The notes below the pieces were generated by a model that was given only the letters and a program-made list of their open reading frames with translations, did not search any database and was not told the origin of the DNA. The translations under genes were made by a program, and so were the position numbers. This document shows, one piece after another, positions 1-12,139 of a stretch of 64,000 bases of DNA (position 1 is the first letter of the stretch; every line of letters begins with the position of its first letter). This stretch comes from Dryomyza anilis (taxonomy: Eukaryota > Arthropoda > Insecta > Diptera > Dryomyzidae), in assembly GCA_951804985.1 (NCBI GenBank), contig OX638135.1:70702695-70766694 (forward strand). The letters are read 5' to 3'.

Positions 1-2226
1 TACTGGGAATAATTCTGCGGAGAAGCGCAGTCTGAGAAAAAACTGTCTTTAAGAAAAGTTGTTTTGGCGGAGAATTATTTGGTTACCACATTTATAAAAC
101 CAATAAAAAAATTTCAACAGCTAAGCACGGGCCCCTCATATAAATAATAAAATGTTTTTTATATTAATAAAATCGCTCCATATCTTTGAATTCAGAAAAT
201 CTTGGCACGAGTCATGCACGGGTCCAGCTAGTATTAAATAAAAAACTAATTTGTTCTAATAAATTTTAAATACTCAAATTAAATAATCAAAATTAAAAAT
301 TAATTTGTTATAATAATATTAATATTAGTACTCATAATTTTAAAAATTTTAGAAATTAAATAATTATATAAACTCAAGTCTGTGATTATGGATATTAGCT
401 TACCGATCTGTTATTCGTCGAAATATAAAAAAAAAGACTTTTATTAGCTCCGATATTTTTCAAATTTTACAGTTGCCAAAAAATATTTTAAACGTACTTT
501 ATTTTTCTATTAAAATAGAGTTTTTTTTTGGAAGTTATTCCCCTTAATTAATTGAAATACAACTTTTTGCATTCCGTTAAACTAATACAGTATGTGAACC
601 ACACTCAGAAAAAAATACCGTACAAACGATAGTTTTTTTTAACATGATAAATTATTATTTTAATATACAATTTAATAATTTAATATACAAAGAAAGATGA
701 TCAGAAAGGTTCAGATCCTTATTTTTTTATTTTTTGTTTGTTTTTAATTCATCATACTCTTATAAAAATAATGCATTAACACTGAAAGATTTAGAGTGAC
801 ATTTTCTCTTTATTTTTTTTTTAGGTTTAAAGTACGTAAACATTCTTAAATTGCATATATATAACATGCTTGTTTACGGAAAATACCATGAGAAGAAAGT
901 AATAATTTTTCTTTATAAAAATATTTGTATTCCAGTTTGGTTGAAAAATATTCAAGATATTTGAATACCCATTACTTCGATGTTTGACATATACATAATG
1001 TGTGGATCGGAACCAACATTTTATTTTTATTTTAAAATGTAATAGGGCCTAATAGTTACATTCTGCCGCTAGAGTTTACCACAAAAAATGTGTGCAGAAA
1101 ATAATAAAAATATGGATTTCTTTTTTTTTACATCATCTGCAATGTGCGAATACAGGACATTATTTTATTTTACTCAAATATTTTGTGGTAAACTCTAGCA
1201 GAACAATGTATATTTTAGACCCTAATAAAAGTTACAGCAAATATTAGATACATTTGTAGAGCTAATTCCTAAATTGGCTCTAGTTTCTGAGATATAGTCC
1301 ATTTTATAATATCCCATTAATTTAGTCATTAATTTAATCTTGCGCCATAAAATACAAATTTGTTTTTATGCGTGAAAAAATTTGTTTGCGAGATATAAGC
1401 AAAAGTTATGTATGGAAAATTTTATTACATAAATGAGGTTTTAAAGAGGATACTTGGCGCCACATAGTAGCCGCGGTAGCTCAGTGGTTAGTGCGTTGGA
1501 CTGCGAGGCGAAAGGTCCCCGGTTGAAGCCTGGACTGGGGCTAACAACATCTTTTCATAGAAACATTTTTCTATACCGCGCTACCTCTTGGGCAGTAAAT
1601 GGCAAACCTCCGAGAGTAAAAACATTGCGTATGAAAAGCTCTCACCCGCCGTTCGGATTCGGCAATAAACTGTAGGTCCCACCACTTAGAGTACAAAAGT
1701 AACACGCACAGCTCAAAAAAAAAATGGTGTGAGAGCTCGGACTAAGTTCTTATAGAACTGTAGTGCTAAACTATTATTATTATTACTTGGCGCCACATAA
1801 AAGTTCATACAAACATTTTGTCCACTAAGTAATAAAGTATTTTATTACCAAAATGTTTAACTTTTTAAACAAATTTGAATTTCTTTTGCTTATATCTCGC
1901 AAACAAATTTTTTTTTTTTTTTAACTTAAATTTTTGTATTGTAACGCGCGATATTTTTATGCGTCTAATATTGACAAGACATTTTCTTTAGTTTGTTTGT
2001 TGGAATTTTAAAAATCTTCTTTTATTTTTAAAATTCCAACAAAACAAAATAATGAGAAATTTAAAAAAGGCATATATCTCAAAAACTATAGCCAATTTGA
2101 CAAAACTAATGCTAATTTCGGAATCAGCGCCACAAATGCATCCAATATTTGCTGCAACTTTTACTGCACCATAATGAGTGTAGAGCAGTGTTATTAATAT
2201 ATAACTACAATGGAAAAAAAAATTAG
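1..2226. mobile_element. 2.2-kb near-identical repeat, copy 1 (cut by window edge)
   Basis: This segment reappears at 6045-8271. By eye I find only one T-run length difference and one A/G difference, so the copies are very young or gene-converted. It is AT-rich and noncoding and holds internal inverted repeats: about 1062-1090 against 1178-1206, and about 1378-1400 against 1875-1910. The right end is sharp, at the shared bases aattag; beyond it copy 1 enters Gypsy pol sequence while copy 2 enters unrelated DNA. The left end lies outside the window. The superfamily is unknown; the arrays upstream of copy 2 may belong to the same unit. Confidence 0.85.
1467..1783 (+). mobile_element. tRNA-derived SINE with 16-bp TSD (within repeat copy 1)
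   Basis: The head reads like a tRNA gene, with an A box (tagctcagtgg) near 1477 and a degenerate B box (ggttgaagcct) near 1520. A body of about 240 bp follows, and the tail is (ATT)n. The flanks are the same 16 bases, tacttggcgccacata, at 1451-1466 and 1784-1799, which is a clear target-site duplication. The 73-codon frame running through it is not a gene. It shares its body with the SINE copies at 7512, 19170, 33162, 36760, 59884 and 60195. Confidence 0.9.
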
Positions 2227-3470
2227 CAAAAAAAAGTGATCGCATACTACAGTAAAACATTGTCCAAGCCCGAGCGAAATTACTGTGTCACCAGAAGGGA
2301 GCTTCCTGCTGTAATTGAAAGTGTGAAAAATTTCCATAAGTATCTGTACGGACAACAGTTTCACTTGAGAACCGATCACGCATCACTACGATGGTTACTT
2401 CAGTTCAAAGATCCGGAAGACCAAATTGCGCGTTAGATAGAACGATTACAGAGCTACGATTTCTCAATCGAACATCGTAAAGGAGGAAATCATGGAAATG
2501 CAGATGCTCTGTCACGACGCCCATGTAAACTAGAATGCAGACATTGTTCAAGAGCAGAAGGTAAAGAAAACACAATTGACATTCGTTTGCTAAATGTTTT
2601 GCCCGATGAAAAATGGACTCCGGAACAAATTGAAATTGATCAAAAGAGTGATCCCGACCTCACAAAAATCATGATGTTCAAGGAACAGCAAAGAAAACCA
2701 ACGTGGGAAGATATAGCGGCCGACAGTCCAATAACTAAAGCTTACTGGGCACAGAGGCAGAGCTTAAAACTGCAAGATGGTTGCTTATATCGTGTATGGG
2801 AAAGTGAAGACGGCACATCCGCTCGAAGTTTGATTATTGTTCCTAAGTCAAAAATAAAAGAGATATTAGCGGAATACCATGGTGGATCTAGTGGAGGTCA
2901 TTTGGGCATGAATAAAACGGTATAAAAAGTAAAGAAACGTTTTTATTGGGTTGGATGCCAAGAGTCAGTCGCCGATTGGATTCGCAGTTGTCCGCAATGT
3001 GTACCAGCGAAAGGACCAACTGTCAGGAGTCGCGGTAGGATGCATCAGTACAACGTGGGAGCACCATTCGAGCGTATTGCCATGGATGTCGCCGGGCCGT
3101 TTCCAATCAGTGATGAGGGTAATAAGTATGTCCTTGTCGTCATTGACTACTTCAGCAAGTGGCCTGAAGTGTATCCCATGCCGAATCAAGAAGTCACAAC
3201 AGTTGCGGATGCATTAGCAACTGGGTAAGCCGTTTTAGAGTACCGTTAGAATTGCATTCAGATCAAGGAAGAAATTTTGAGTCTGCTGTATTTAAAGACG
3301 TATGCAAAGTCCTCAACATACACAAAACACGAACAACGCCATTGCACCCGCAATATGATGGCATGGTGGAGAGATTCAATCGGACTTTGGAAGAGTATCT
3401 CAGAAAAGTGGTTGATAAAAATCAAAAAGATTGGGATACACACATACCACACATCATTTAATTACTGACA
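2227..3470 (+). pseudogene. Ty3/Gypsy pol fragment: RNase H to integrase
   Basis: Translated pieces run in pol order. At 2236-2436 is an RNase H segment (IAYYSKTLSKPERNY, TDHASLRWLL). At about 2587-2925 is the integrase zinc-binding region with YHGGSSGGHLG. At 3040-3228 is the integrase core (MDVAGPFP, YFSKWPEVYP), and at 3252-3461 its continuation (HSDQGRNFES, ERFNRTLEEYLR). Stops at about 2434, 2923 and 3459 and a frameshift near 3228 break the frame. Gag, protease and reverse transcriptase are absent. The left junction abuts the 2.2-kb repeat exactly. Inactive relic. Confidence 0.88.
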
Positions 3471-3539
3471 TTAAATGACACTCAGTGAAAGTGGACGTAC
3501 GTTACTCAATTGTAATTTCATGAAACAACAAAATAAATG

Positions 3540-3741
3540 TTTTAATAAAACAAAAAAGAGTTTTATTTTTAAAACAAAACCGGACCTAGAGCCTGAATAA
3601 ATAACATAATTTATGTTAATAAATACTAGTTGAAATTATAGTTGAAATTGTAGTTAAAACCAATTATTAGAGTGTTTTCATTTTGTACACAATCCAGTGA
3701 TACGAACTTGTAGAACAGTTTTCCGTAGACTGCATTTTCGT

Positions 3742-3748
<7 letters not shown>
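3540..3748 (+). other. Possible LTR/leader remnant
   Basis: The block around 3670-3745, including ttgtacacaatc and gatacgaacttgtagaac, recurs at about 61368-61440 with few changes. The downstream position after Gypsy integrase and an ACA-like end followed by a TGG-like triplet in the second copy suggest the end of an LTR plus leader. This is inference; no paired LTR was found. Confidence 0.35.

Positions 3749-3805
<57 letters not shown>
3749..3805. repeat. (TA)n microsatellite, left part
   Basis: Pure TA dinucleotides. Together with the tract at 4444-4498 it forms one array split by the insertion at 3806-4443. Confidence 0.95.
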
Positions 3806-3808
<3 letters not shown>

Positions 3809-4440
3809 TGTAGGGCAAAAATTATTTCAAATAAAAAATAAAAAAATATCAAATTTTTATTTTGAGTGACAAATAATTTTTGATTTATTTGTATTTCAAA
3901 TAAAAAATAAATTAAATTTATTTGTTATCTTTTTATTCGTTATTTTAAAAGTTCAAATAAAAATACAAATGATTTTGTTTTCAAATATTTTATTAAAATG
4001 TGAATTAAAAACCACGTACTTTTTAAGGATATTTGCAGCGATAATGGCTGGGACTAACATCTTTTCATAAAAATCATTTTTATATACCGCTCTACCTCTC
4101 AGCAGACAATTGCAAACCAAACTGCCAAAAAAAGCTCTGAGCCGAGCGTGAACTATTACAATTATTATTATTGTTGGTATATTTAACTCCAATAATGGTG
4201 GCACGAATTCTCATGGCGATTATTTGGAACATAATTTTCAAATTTTGTTTTTATTTATTGCTTCATTTTGCATTTCAAATAAATTTATTTTAATTAACAA
4301 ATAACCAATAATTTATTTGTCTCGTCAAATAAAAAGATGAAAAATAAAAATTTGATATTTGAATGAAAAGTAAAAAATACAAATAAAAAAATGTTTGTTA
4401 TCATTTATTTGAATAAAAATTTATTCAATAATGCCCTACA

Positions 4441-4443
<3 letters not shown>
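3806..4443. mobile_element. hAT-type MITE inserted in (TA)n
   Basis: The left end is CAGTGTAGGGCA and the right end is its reverse complement with one mismatch at the last base. This fits the hAT pattern CAGNGNNGGGC. Both flanks are TA repeats, so an 8-bp duplication (tatatata) is compatible but not informative. The body is noncoding with Caaata-type subterminal repeats and holds a SINE fragment. Confidence 0.75.
4045..4171 (+). mobile_element. Diverged SINE fragment
   Basis: Matches the middle and tail of the SINE at 1467-1783 (ctaacatcttttcataaaa, ataccgctctacctct, then an ATT-rich tail) with deletions. The tRNA-like head is missing. It lies inside the hAT MITE at 3806-4443. Confidence 0.7.

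Positions 4444-4498
<55 letters not shown>
4444..4498. repeat. (TA)n microsatellite, right part
   Basis: Pure TA dinucleotides continuing the array at 3749-3805. Confidence 0.95.
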
Positions 4499-4503
<5 letters not shown>

Positions 4504-4960
4504 TACCACAGATGCGGTATGGTCTGGAAGGAATGATAGGCTATATATGGGCGGGATTGGACAAAGAGACGTGGCACCTCCCATACAACCTAAACGTTCA
4601 ATACGATATAACTCGGCACTTTCACCAGCTACGAACATGAAACAAAAAACTCAAATACAAAAAAAAAAATAAAAACCAAAAAAGCAAAAGCACAAAACAA
4701 AAGCAAAACCAATCACGTTTGTTCCGCTTCTCCGTCTAAACGACTGATCCGATTTCTTTGAAATTTTTACCACAGATGCGGTATGGTCTGGAAGGAATGA
4801 TAGACTATATATGGACAAAGAGGCGTGGCACCTCCCATGCAACCTAAACACGATATAACTCGGCACTTTCACCAGCTACGAACATGAAACAGAAAACTCA
4901 AATTAAAAAAAAAAAATTAAAAACAAAAAAGCAAAAGCACAACACAAAACAAAAGCAAAA
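4499..4960. repeat. Two diverged tandem copies of a ~264-bp unit
   Basis: The unit starting ttttaccacagatgcggt at 4501 recurs at 4765. Both copies run through ctcggcactttcaccagc into an A-rich tail with many caaaa words. They differ by substitutions and short indels. No coding sense seen. Confidence 0.8.
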
Positions 4961-5040
4961 ATACAAAAACAAATCCAATCACATAAAACCACAATCCAAA
5001 CTAAATGAAAAACAAAAAAAGGAAAGAAAAAGAAAAACAA

Positions 5041-5889
5041 ACTCACCACACTAAAACTAACCAAACTAAAACTCACCACACTAACATTAACCCTTAAATT
5101 AACCACACTAAAACCCACCACACTATAATTCACCACACTAAAACTCACCACACTAAAATTCACCACACTAAAACTCACCACACTAAAACTCACCACTCTA
5201 AAACTCACCACACAAAAACTCACCACACTAAAACTCACCACACTAAAGCTCACCACAAAAAAACTCACCACACTAAAACTCACCACACTAAAACTCACCA
5301 CACTTAAACTCACCACACTAAAACTCACTACACTAAAATTTCACCACATTAAAATTCACCACTTTTAAACTCACCACATTAAAACTCACTACACTCAAAT
5401 TTCGATACACTAAAACTCACCACACTAAAACTCACCGCACTTAAATTCACCACACTAAAACCCACCACACTATAATTAACCACACTAAAACTCACCACAC
5501 TAAAACTCACCACACTAAAATTCACTACACTAAAACTCACCACAATAAAATTCATCACATTAAAATTCATCACACTAAAACTCACCACAATAAAATTCAC
5601 CACACTAAAACTCGCTACACTAAAATACGCCACACTAAAACACGCCACACTAAAACACGCCACATTAAAATTCACCACACTAAAACCCACCACACTATAA
5701 TTGACCACACTAAAACTCACCACACTTAAAAACACCACACTTAAACTCATCACACTCAAATTCACCACACTTAAACTCACCACACTAAAACTCACCAAAC
5801 CAAAACTAACCACAATTAAACTCACCACTCCAAAATTCGCCACATCTAAACTCACCACACCGAAACTTACTACATTAAAACCCACCACA
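5041..5889. repeat. 15-bp minisatellite (CACCACACTAAAACT)
   Basis: About 55 imperfect copies of a 15-bp unit. Because 15 is a multiple of three, the array leaves long open frames, including minus-strand frames of 141 and 169 codons made of SVVSF-like pentads. These are by-products of repeat length: there is no other domain, no splice context, and indels shift the phase near 5330-5380. Confidence 0.95.
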
Positions 5890-6044
5890 CTAAAACTTCT
5901 ACTGGGAAAAACTCTACGGGGAAGAATTCTACGGGAAAGAATTCTACCGGGAACAATTCTACCGGGAACAATTCTACCGGGATGAATTCTACGTTGAGAA
6001 TTCTACGGGAAAGCGTTCTACGTGGATTTTACGGGGAAGATTTC
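5890..6044. repeat. ~17-bp array of ttctacsgggaa units
   Basis: About nine degenerate units around ttctac(c/g)gggaa lead directly into repeat copy 2, whose first bases (tactgggaataattctgc) look like a further unit. This suggests the array is part of the repeated element. Confidence 0.8.
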
Positions 6045-8271
6045 TACTGGGAATAATTCTGCGGAGAAGCGCAGTCTGAGAAAAAACTGTCTTTAAGAAA
6101 AGTTGTTTTGGCGGAGAATTATTTGGTTACCACATTTATAAAACCAATAAAAAAATTTCAACAGCTAAGCACGGGCCCCTCATATAAATAATAAAATGTT
6201 TTTTATATTAATAAAATCGCTCCATATCTTTGAATTCAGAAAATCTTGGCACGAGTCATGCACGGGTCCAGCTAGTATTAAATAAAAAACTAATTTGTTC
6301 TAATAAATTTTAAATACTCAAATTAAATAATCAAAATTAAAAATTAATTTGTTATAATAATATTAATATTAGTACTCATAATTTTAAAAATTTTAGAAAT
6401 TAAATAATTATATAAACTCAAGTCTGTGATTATGGATATTAGCTTACCGATCTGTTATTCGTCGAAATATAAAAAAAAAGACTTTTATTAGCTCCGATAT
6501 TTTTCAAATTTTACAGTTGCCAAAAAATATTTTAAACGTACTTTATTTTTCTATTAAAATAGAGTTTTTTTTTGGAAGTTATTCCCCTTAATTAATTGAA
6601 ATACAACTTTTTGCATTCCGTTAAACTAATACAGTATGTGAACCACACTCAGAAAAAAATACCGTACAAACGATAGTTTTTTTTAACATGATAAATTATT
6701 ATTTTAATATACAATTTAATAATTTAATATACAAAGAAAGATGATCAGAAAGGTTCAGATCCTTATTTTTTTATTTTTTGTTTGTTTTTAATTCATCATA
6801 CTCTTATAAAAATAATGCATTAACACTGAAAGATTTAGAGTGACATTTTCTCTTTATTTTTTTTTTTAGGTTTAAAGTACGTAAACATTCTTAAATTGCA
6901 TATATATAACATGCTTGTTTACGGAAAATACCATGAGAAGAAAGTAATAATTTTTCTTTATAAAAATATTTGTATTCCAGTTTGGTTGAAAAATATTCAA
7001 GATATTTGAATACCCATTACTTCGATGTTTGACATATACATAATGTGTGGATCGGAACCAACATTTTATTTTTATTTTAAAATGTAATAGGGCCTAATAG
7101 TTACATTCTGCCGCTAGAGTTTACCACAAAAAATGTGTGCAGAAAATAATAAAAATATGGATTTCTTTTTTTTTACATCATCTGCAATGTGCGAATACAG
7201 GACATTATTTTATTTTACTCAAATATTTTGTGGTAAACTCTAGCAGAACAATGTATATTTTAGACCCTAATAAAAGTTACAGCAAATATTAGATACATTT
7301 GTAGAGCTAATTCCTAAATTGGCTCTAGTTTCTGAGATATAGTCCATTTTATAATATCCCATTAATTTAGTCATTAATTTAATCTTGCGCCATAAAATAC
7401 AAATTTGTTTTTATGCGTGAAAAAATTTGTTTGCGAGATATAAGCAAAAGTTATGTATGGAAAATTTTATTACATAAATGAGGTTTTAAAGAGGATACTT
7501 GGCGCCACATAGTAGCCGCGGTAGCTCAGTGGTTAGTGCGTTGGACTGCGAGGCGAAAGGTCCCCGGTTGAAGCCTGGACTGGGGCTAACAACATCTTTT
7601 CATAGAAACATTTTTCTATACCGCGCTACCTCTTGGGCAGTAAATGGCAAACCTCCGAGAGTAAAAACATTGCGTATGAAAAGCTCTCACCCGCCGTTCG
7701 GATTCGGCAATAAACTGTAGGTCCCACCACTTAGAGTACAAAAATAACACGCACAGCTCAAAAAAAAAATGGTGTGAGAGCTCGGACTAAGTTCTTATAG
7801 AACTGTAGTGCTAAACTATTATTATTATTACTTGGCGCCACATAAAAGTTCATACAAACATTTTGTCCACTAAGTAATAAAGTATTTTATTACCAAAATG
7901 TTTAACTTTTTAAACAAATTTGAATTTCTTTTGCTTATATCTCGCAAACAAATTTTTTTTTTTTTTTAACTTAAATTTTTGTATTGTAACGCGCGATATT
8001 TTTATGCGTCTAATATTGACAAGACATTTTCTTTAGTTTGTTTGTTGGAATTTTAAAAATCTTCTTTTATTTTTAAAATTCCAACAAAACAAAATAATGA
8101 GAAATTTAAAAAAGGCATATATCTCAAAAACTATAGCCAATTTGACAAAACTAATGCTAATTTCGGAATCAGCGCCACAAATGCATCCAATATTTGCTGC
8201 AACTTTTACTGCACCATAATGAGTGTAGAGCAGTGTTATTAATATATAACTACAATGGAAAAAAAAATTAG
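6045..8271. mobile_element. 2.2-kb near-identical repeat, copy 2
   Basis: Same sequence as 1-2226, with an offset of 6044 and then 6045 after a T-run difference near 6867. It ends in aattag at 8271 and is then followed by sequence unrelated to that after copy 1. It is in the same orientation as copy 1. Confidence 0.9.
7512..7828 (+). mobile_element. SINE within repeat copy 2
   Basis: Same insertion as 1467-1783, with the same 16-bp flanks at 7496-7511 and 7829-7844. It was therefore present before the 2.2-kb unit was copied. Confidence 0.9.
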
Positions 8272-8699
8272 GTGTTGACCACCAAAATCAGTTTTATAAC
8301 TTTTGGAACATAATATCTTATTATGTTTGTGATGTTTGTATTAGAGGTTTTAAAAACGACTTAACCACTACAAAAAGCATTTCATTACATTTAAATGAGA
8401 CCCAATACCCCATTTCTATAATTAACTTATGGTTTACGTGCAAAATGTTGAATTTCAACGAAATGAGTGGTAAGTTTCAAGTAACTCAAAAATAGTAGTG
8501 GATTGCCTGCCTGAACTTATTTGAACACATTTACCTTCAACAAACGAAGGTGCAGCAAAATAATGCGTTATTTCTAAAGTTTATTACTCGAGGTTGCTGA
8601 TCCTTCATGGTTTCTATTTGTGTCATTTTTAAATTCAAGCACCTTGCACTATATGTGTTGTCCTATCTAATAAAATACCGGTGACAAATTTTAAATAAT

Positions 8700-9640
8700 G
8701 AATTACAGATACTTTTCAACTGTGTTCTTGATATATTTTGAAAGTAAACGTAGAGTTGTACTCAGGGAAGTATACAATTTACTACTTTTGTAATAATATT
8801 TCTTAAAAAATATAAATTTTTGACAAAATCGTGGCATCTTAGAAATTGGGACGGGGATAGAACGGAACTCCAGAATTGATGGAATGTTGTTCCGAAAGAA
8901 CACCATCCATCGCAACACGTATTGAACGACCTTGGAGAAAACTCGAATCCACCGAGTAAAAGAACTACCGAGACCATATGCAATTTGTTTTGAAACAAGG
9001 GCCTCATGTCAAACTCGGGTAAACGCCTTGAAGATATCAAGAGCTAAAACTTTACTCTACCCGAAAAGGTGAATACAATGGTCCTACCGAAACCTTATTG
9101 GCGGTCACTGAGTTTCGCTACAGATAGTTCACAATGTGGAAGTTAATTACGCTCTCCATTACACTTGCCCTTTTTCGGAACTGGCTGGACATTGACAACC
9201 TTCCAACAAGATGAAACAACTCCTGTCCCGTAGGAGATGTTGAAAAGGTTACGCAACGCACAAGACAGCGTTGAAGCGCACTTCTTTCACACATGGGCAG
9301 ATATGCCATCTTTGGGGCTTGGATAATGTTGAGGTTAGCTAAAACCTTTTTAACTGCTCGAGTTCGAAAATGAATCTCCGATATTGCAGAAGAAACACAA
9401 TCGACGATGGGCAGTGGATTGTTATCTGGGAGCATTGAATTAGTTGCATTATTCTGCCAAGAGATTAGCTTTATCAACCCGGTCAGTGAAGGGCTGGCCA
9501 TTCATAATAATAGTTGGAGTAGACGATATCGTCTGATTCTTACGCCCTATGGCAGAAAATAATTGCAGCAAGTGATACCCATGTATTTAAAAATCCAGTG
9601 CATCTACACCCTCACTAACCTGGGTCTCACCTACCCAGCA
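8700..9640 (-). pseudogene. Jockey-like non-LTR retrotransposon RT fragment
   Basis: On the minus strand the frame at 9118-9501 contains VKKVLANLNIIQAPK, which resembles the RT segment VRKVLxxLDxxKSPG of Jockey-type LINEs, and further on matches the region before the first catalytic block. About 250 bp downstream, in another frame, QGRSIRVAMDGVLSEQ and SINSGVP resemble later RT blocks. Frames shift several times and no FADD-type motif survives. The start and end are approximate. The family could be Jockey or a related clade. Confidence 0.7.
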
Positions 9641-11347
9641 AAAAAATGAACATGCATTACCGTTTGAATTGATTCTGAATTGCAATCTTTGGATGTTAAT
9701 TTTAATGAGTGTTTAAAAACCGGTTCCTGATTGCAATACAAGTAGCTTATTTGTATCGCATGCGATCAAATTGATTCTGGATTGCATTACTAGATGCTGA
9801 ATAATCATGATTAAGTATAACGCGATTTTCTCTATTTAATTTTTAATTTTGTTAACATCATTTTATGCAAAAATTTATATACATATTATTTTTCGTTTTA
9901 AATCTTACAAAAATGTTCACCTTAAAAACAAAGTATATTAATAAATATATATTCTTTATTTTTTTGTTTCACAAAAAAACAAGCTAATCAAACGAGCTTA
10001 ATGCTAAAACTCTAATAAGTTTTTATATACATATTTCGATATAAATTCGAAAAATATTAGACCATTTTTGAAATAAATAGTTTACGGGTGTTTGAACATA
10101 CACAGAAAAAAAATTCTTCAATATGATGAATTTATTCATAAATATTATGAATTTTTACACCAACTACCAGATTCATCAAATTGATACCACCGTTCATTAA
10201 ATGACATATTAATGAATGCATTCATTATATATATGAACAAAATATTCAATACAATGAATTTGAATTGTCATATTGACGAATTTGTTCAGTAGGAGATGTT
10301 GAAAAGGTTACGCAACGCACAAGACAGCGTTGAAGCGCACTTCTTTCACACATGGGCAGATATGCCATCTTTGGGGCTTGGTTAATGTTGAGGTTAGCTA
10401 AAACCTTTTTAACTGCTCGAGTTCGAAAATGAATCTCCGATATTGCAGAAGAAACACAATCGACGATGGGCAGTGGATTGTTATCTGGGAGCATTGAATT
10501 AGTTGCATTATTCTGCCAAGAGATTAGCTTTATCAACCCGGTCAGTGAAGGGCTGGCCATTCATAATAATAGTTGGAGTAGACGATATCGTCTGATTCTT
10601 ACGCCCTATGGCAGAAAATAATTGCAGCAAGTGATACCCATGTATTTAAAAATCCAGTGCATCTACACCCTCACTAACCTGGGTCTCACCTACCCAGCAA
10701 AAAAATGAACATGCATTACCGTTTGAATTGATTCTGAATTGCAATCTTTGGATGTTAATTTTAATGAGTGTTTAAAAACCGGTTCCTGATTGCAATACAA
10801 GTAGCTTATTTGTATCGCATGCGATCAAATTGATTCTGGATTGCATTACTAGATGCTGAATAATCATGATTAAGTATAACGCGATTTTCTCTATTTAATT
10901 TTTAATTTTGTTAACATCATTTTATGCAAAAATTTATATACATATTATTTTTCGTTTTAAATCTTACAAAAATGTTCACCTTAAAAACAAAGTATATTAA
11001 TAAATATATATTCTTTATTTTTTTGTTTCACAAAAAAACAAGCTAATAAAAACGAGCTTAATGCTAAAACTCTAATAAGTTTTTATATACATATTTCGAT
11101 ATAAATTCGAAAAATATTAGACCATTTTTGAAATAAATAGTTTACGGGTGTTTGAACATACACAGAAAAAAAATTCTTCAATATGATGAATTTATTCATA
11201 AATATTATGAATTTTTACACCAACTACCAGATTCATCAAATTGATACCACCGTTCATTAAATGACATATTAATGAATGCATTCATTATATATATGAACAA
11301 ATTATTCAATACAATGAATTTGAATTGTCATATTGACGAATTTGTTC
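9230..11347. repeat. 1059-bp tandem duplication
   Basis: Bases 9230-10288 recur at 10289-11347 with only a handful of differences (for example ggataatg against ggttaatg, and a one-base insertion near 11050). The second unit begins in the middle of the RT fragment, so the duplication followed LINE decay. Confidence 0.92.
10289..10700 (-). pseudogene. Second copy of Jockey-like RT fragment
   Basis: Duplicated part of the LINE fragment at 9230-9640; the reading frame 10246-10560 repeats VKKVLANLNINQAPK. It has no independent meaning beyond the tandem duplication. Confidence 0.8.
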
Positions 11348-11950
11348 ATAATATTTTTTCAAAAAAAAACATTTTTTTTATAAAATAATTCGAAAATAAA
11401 GTTTTGTAAATTATACGAAATTAAATTTTTTTTCGAAAAAAAATTTGTTTATTCGAAAAAAATTTTTTTCGAAAAAAAACATTTTTTTCAAAAATATATT
11501 TTTTATAAATATAACTTTTTATTAGTAAAAAGTTGTAATTATAATAAATATATTATAAAACATTTTACTAATTTATACATGTCGAGCATGCATTATATAA
11601 GAAATAACACACAAGAACTAGTTGAGAACTGAGAAGTACGGCAAAAAATGAACGAAAAAAAAAATTTGTTGATAGAAATTTGGTTTAATGAACAGCGTTC
11701 TTCAATATGATGAACATATATGTTGTATTTTATATGTTGGTTCATTAATATGATGAAACGTATTCCTCACATACAGTTCATCATATTGAAGAACACTTTT
11801 TCGAAAGTTACCAAGTGTTCTTCATATTTACTATAGCATTCATAACAATAATATCGTTAGTCATTATTATTATGATTGGTTCTTCAATACAATGAATCAT
11901 GGTTTGAAGAACGGAATTCATCAATATGATGTACATTTTTTTCCTGTTTA
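11160..11950. mobile_element. TIR element rich in cttcaatatgatgaa words
   Basis: The left end reads acacagaaaaaaaattcttc and the right end, reverse-complemented, begins acaggaaaaaaatgtacatc. Both are followed by copies of a catcatattgaagaa-like word, which also recurs inside in both orientations (around 11700-11790). Noncoding. Its left part also lies in the first unit of the tandem duplication (10100-10288). The class is uncertain. Confidence 0.5.
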
Positions 11951-12139
11951 GTCAAACTCACAATTGAATTTACATACTTTTTTATCGGTTGTACTTTAAA
12001 AAATTCGATCCCTTTTCCTAATTCATGTTCTGTTTTTGTATAAACATAATGCAACAAAATTATTATTAATTTTTATTGAGTACTAATTGTTTCTTTTTCG
12101 TAAATTTTTGAGAAGAAATCTGATAGATTTTCTATAGAA

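Noticed and set aside
1470..1540. Functional tRNA gene
   Set aside because: Box A is good, but the stems do not close into a full cloverleaf and the sequence continues into a SINE body with TSDs.
1454..1675. 73-codon frame (repeated at 7499)
   Set aside because: Runs through a SINE; its openness is incidental.
4903..5888. Minus-strand frames of 141 and 169 codons (SVVSF repeats)
   Set aside because: Produced by a 15-bp minisatellite, with no flanking domain or gene signal.
5041..6044. CRISPR array
   Set aside because: Units are contiguous with no unique spacers, and the genome is eukaryotic.
1..8271. The two 2.2-kb repeats as LTRs of one element
   Set aside because: The Gypsy pol fragment abuts the repeat with no primer site, starts mid-RNase H, and the repeats lack LTR ends and polypurine tract.
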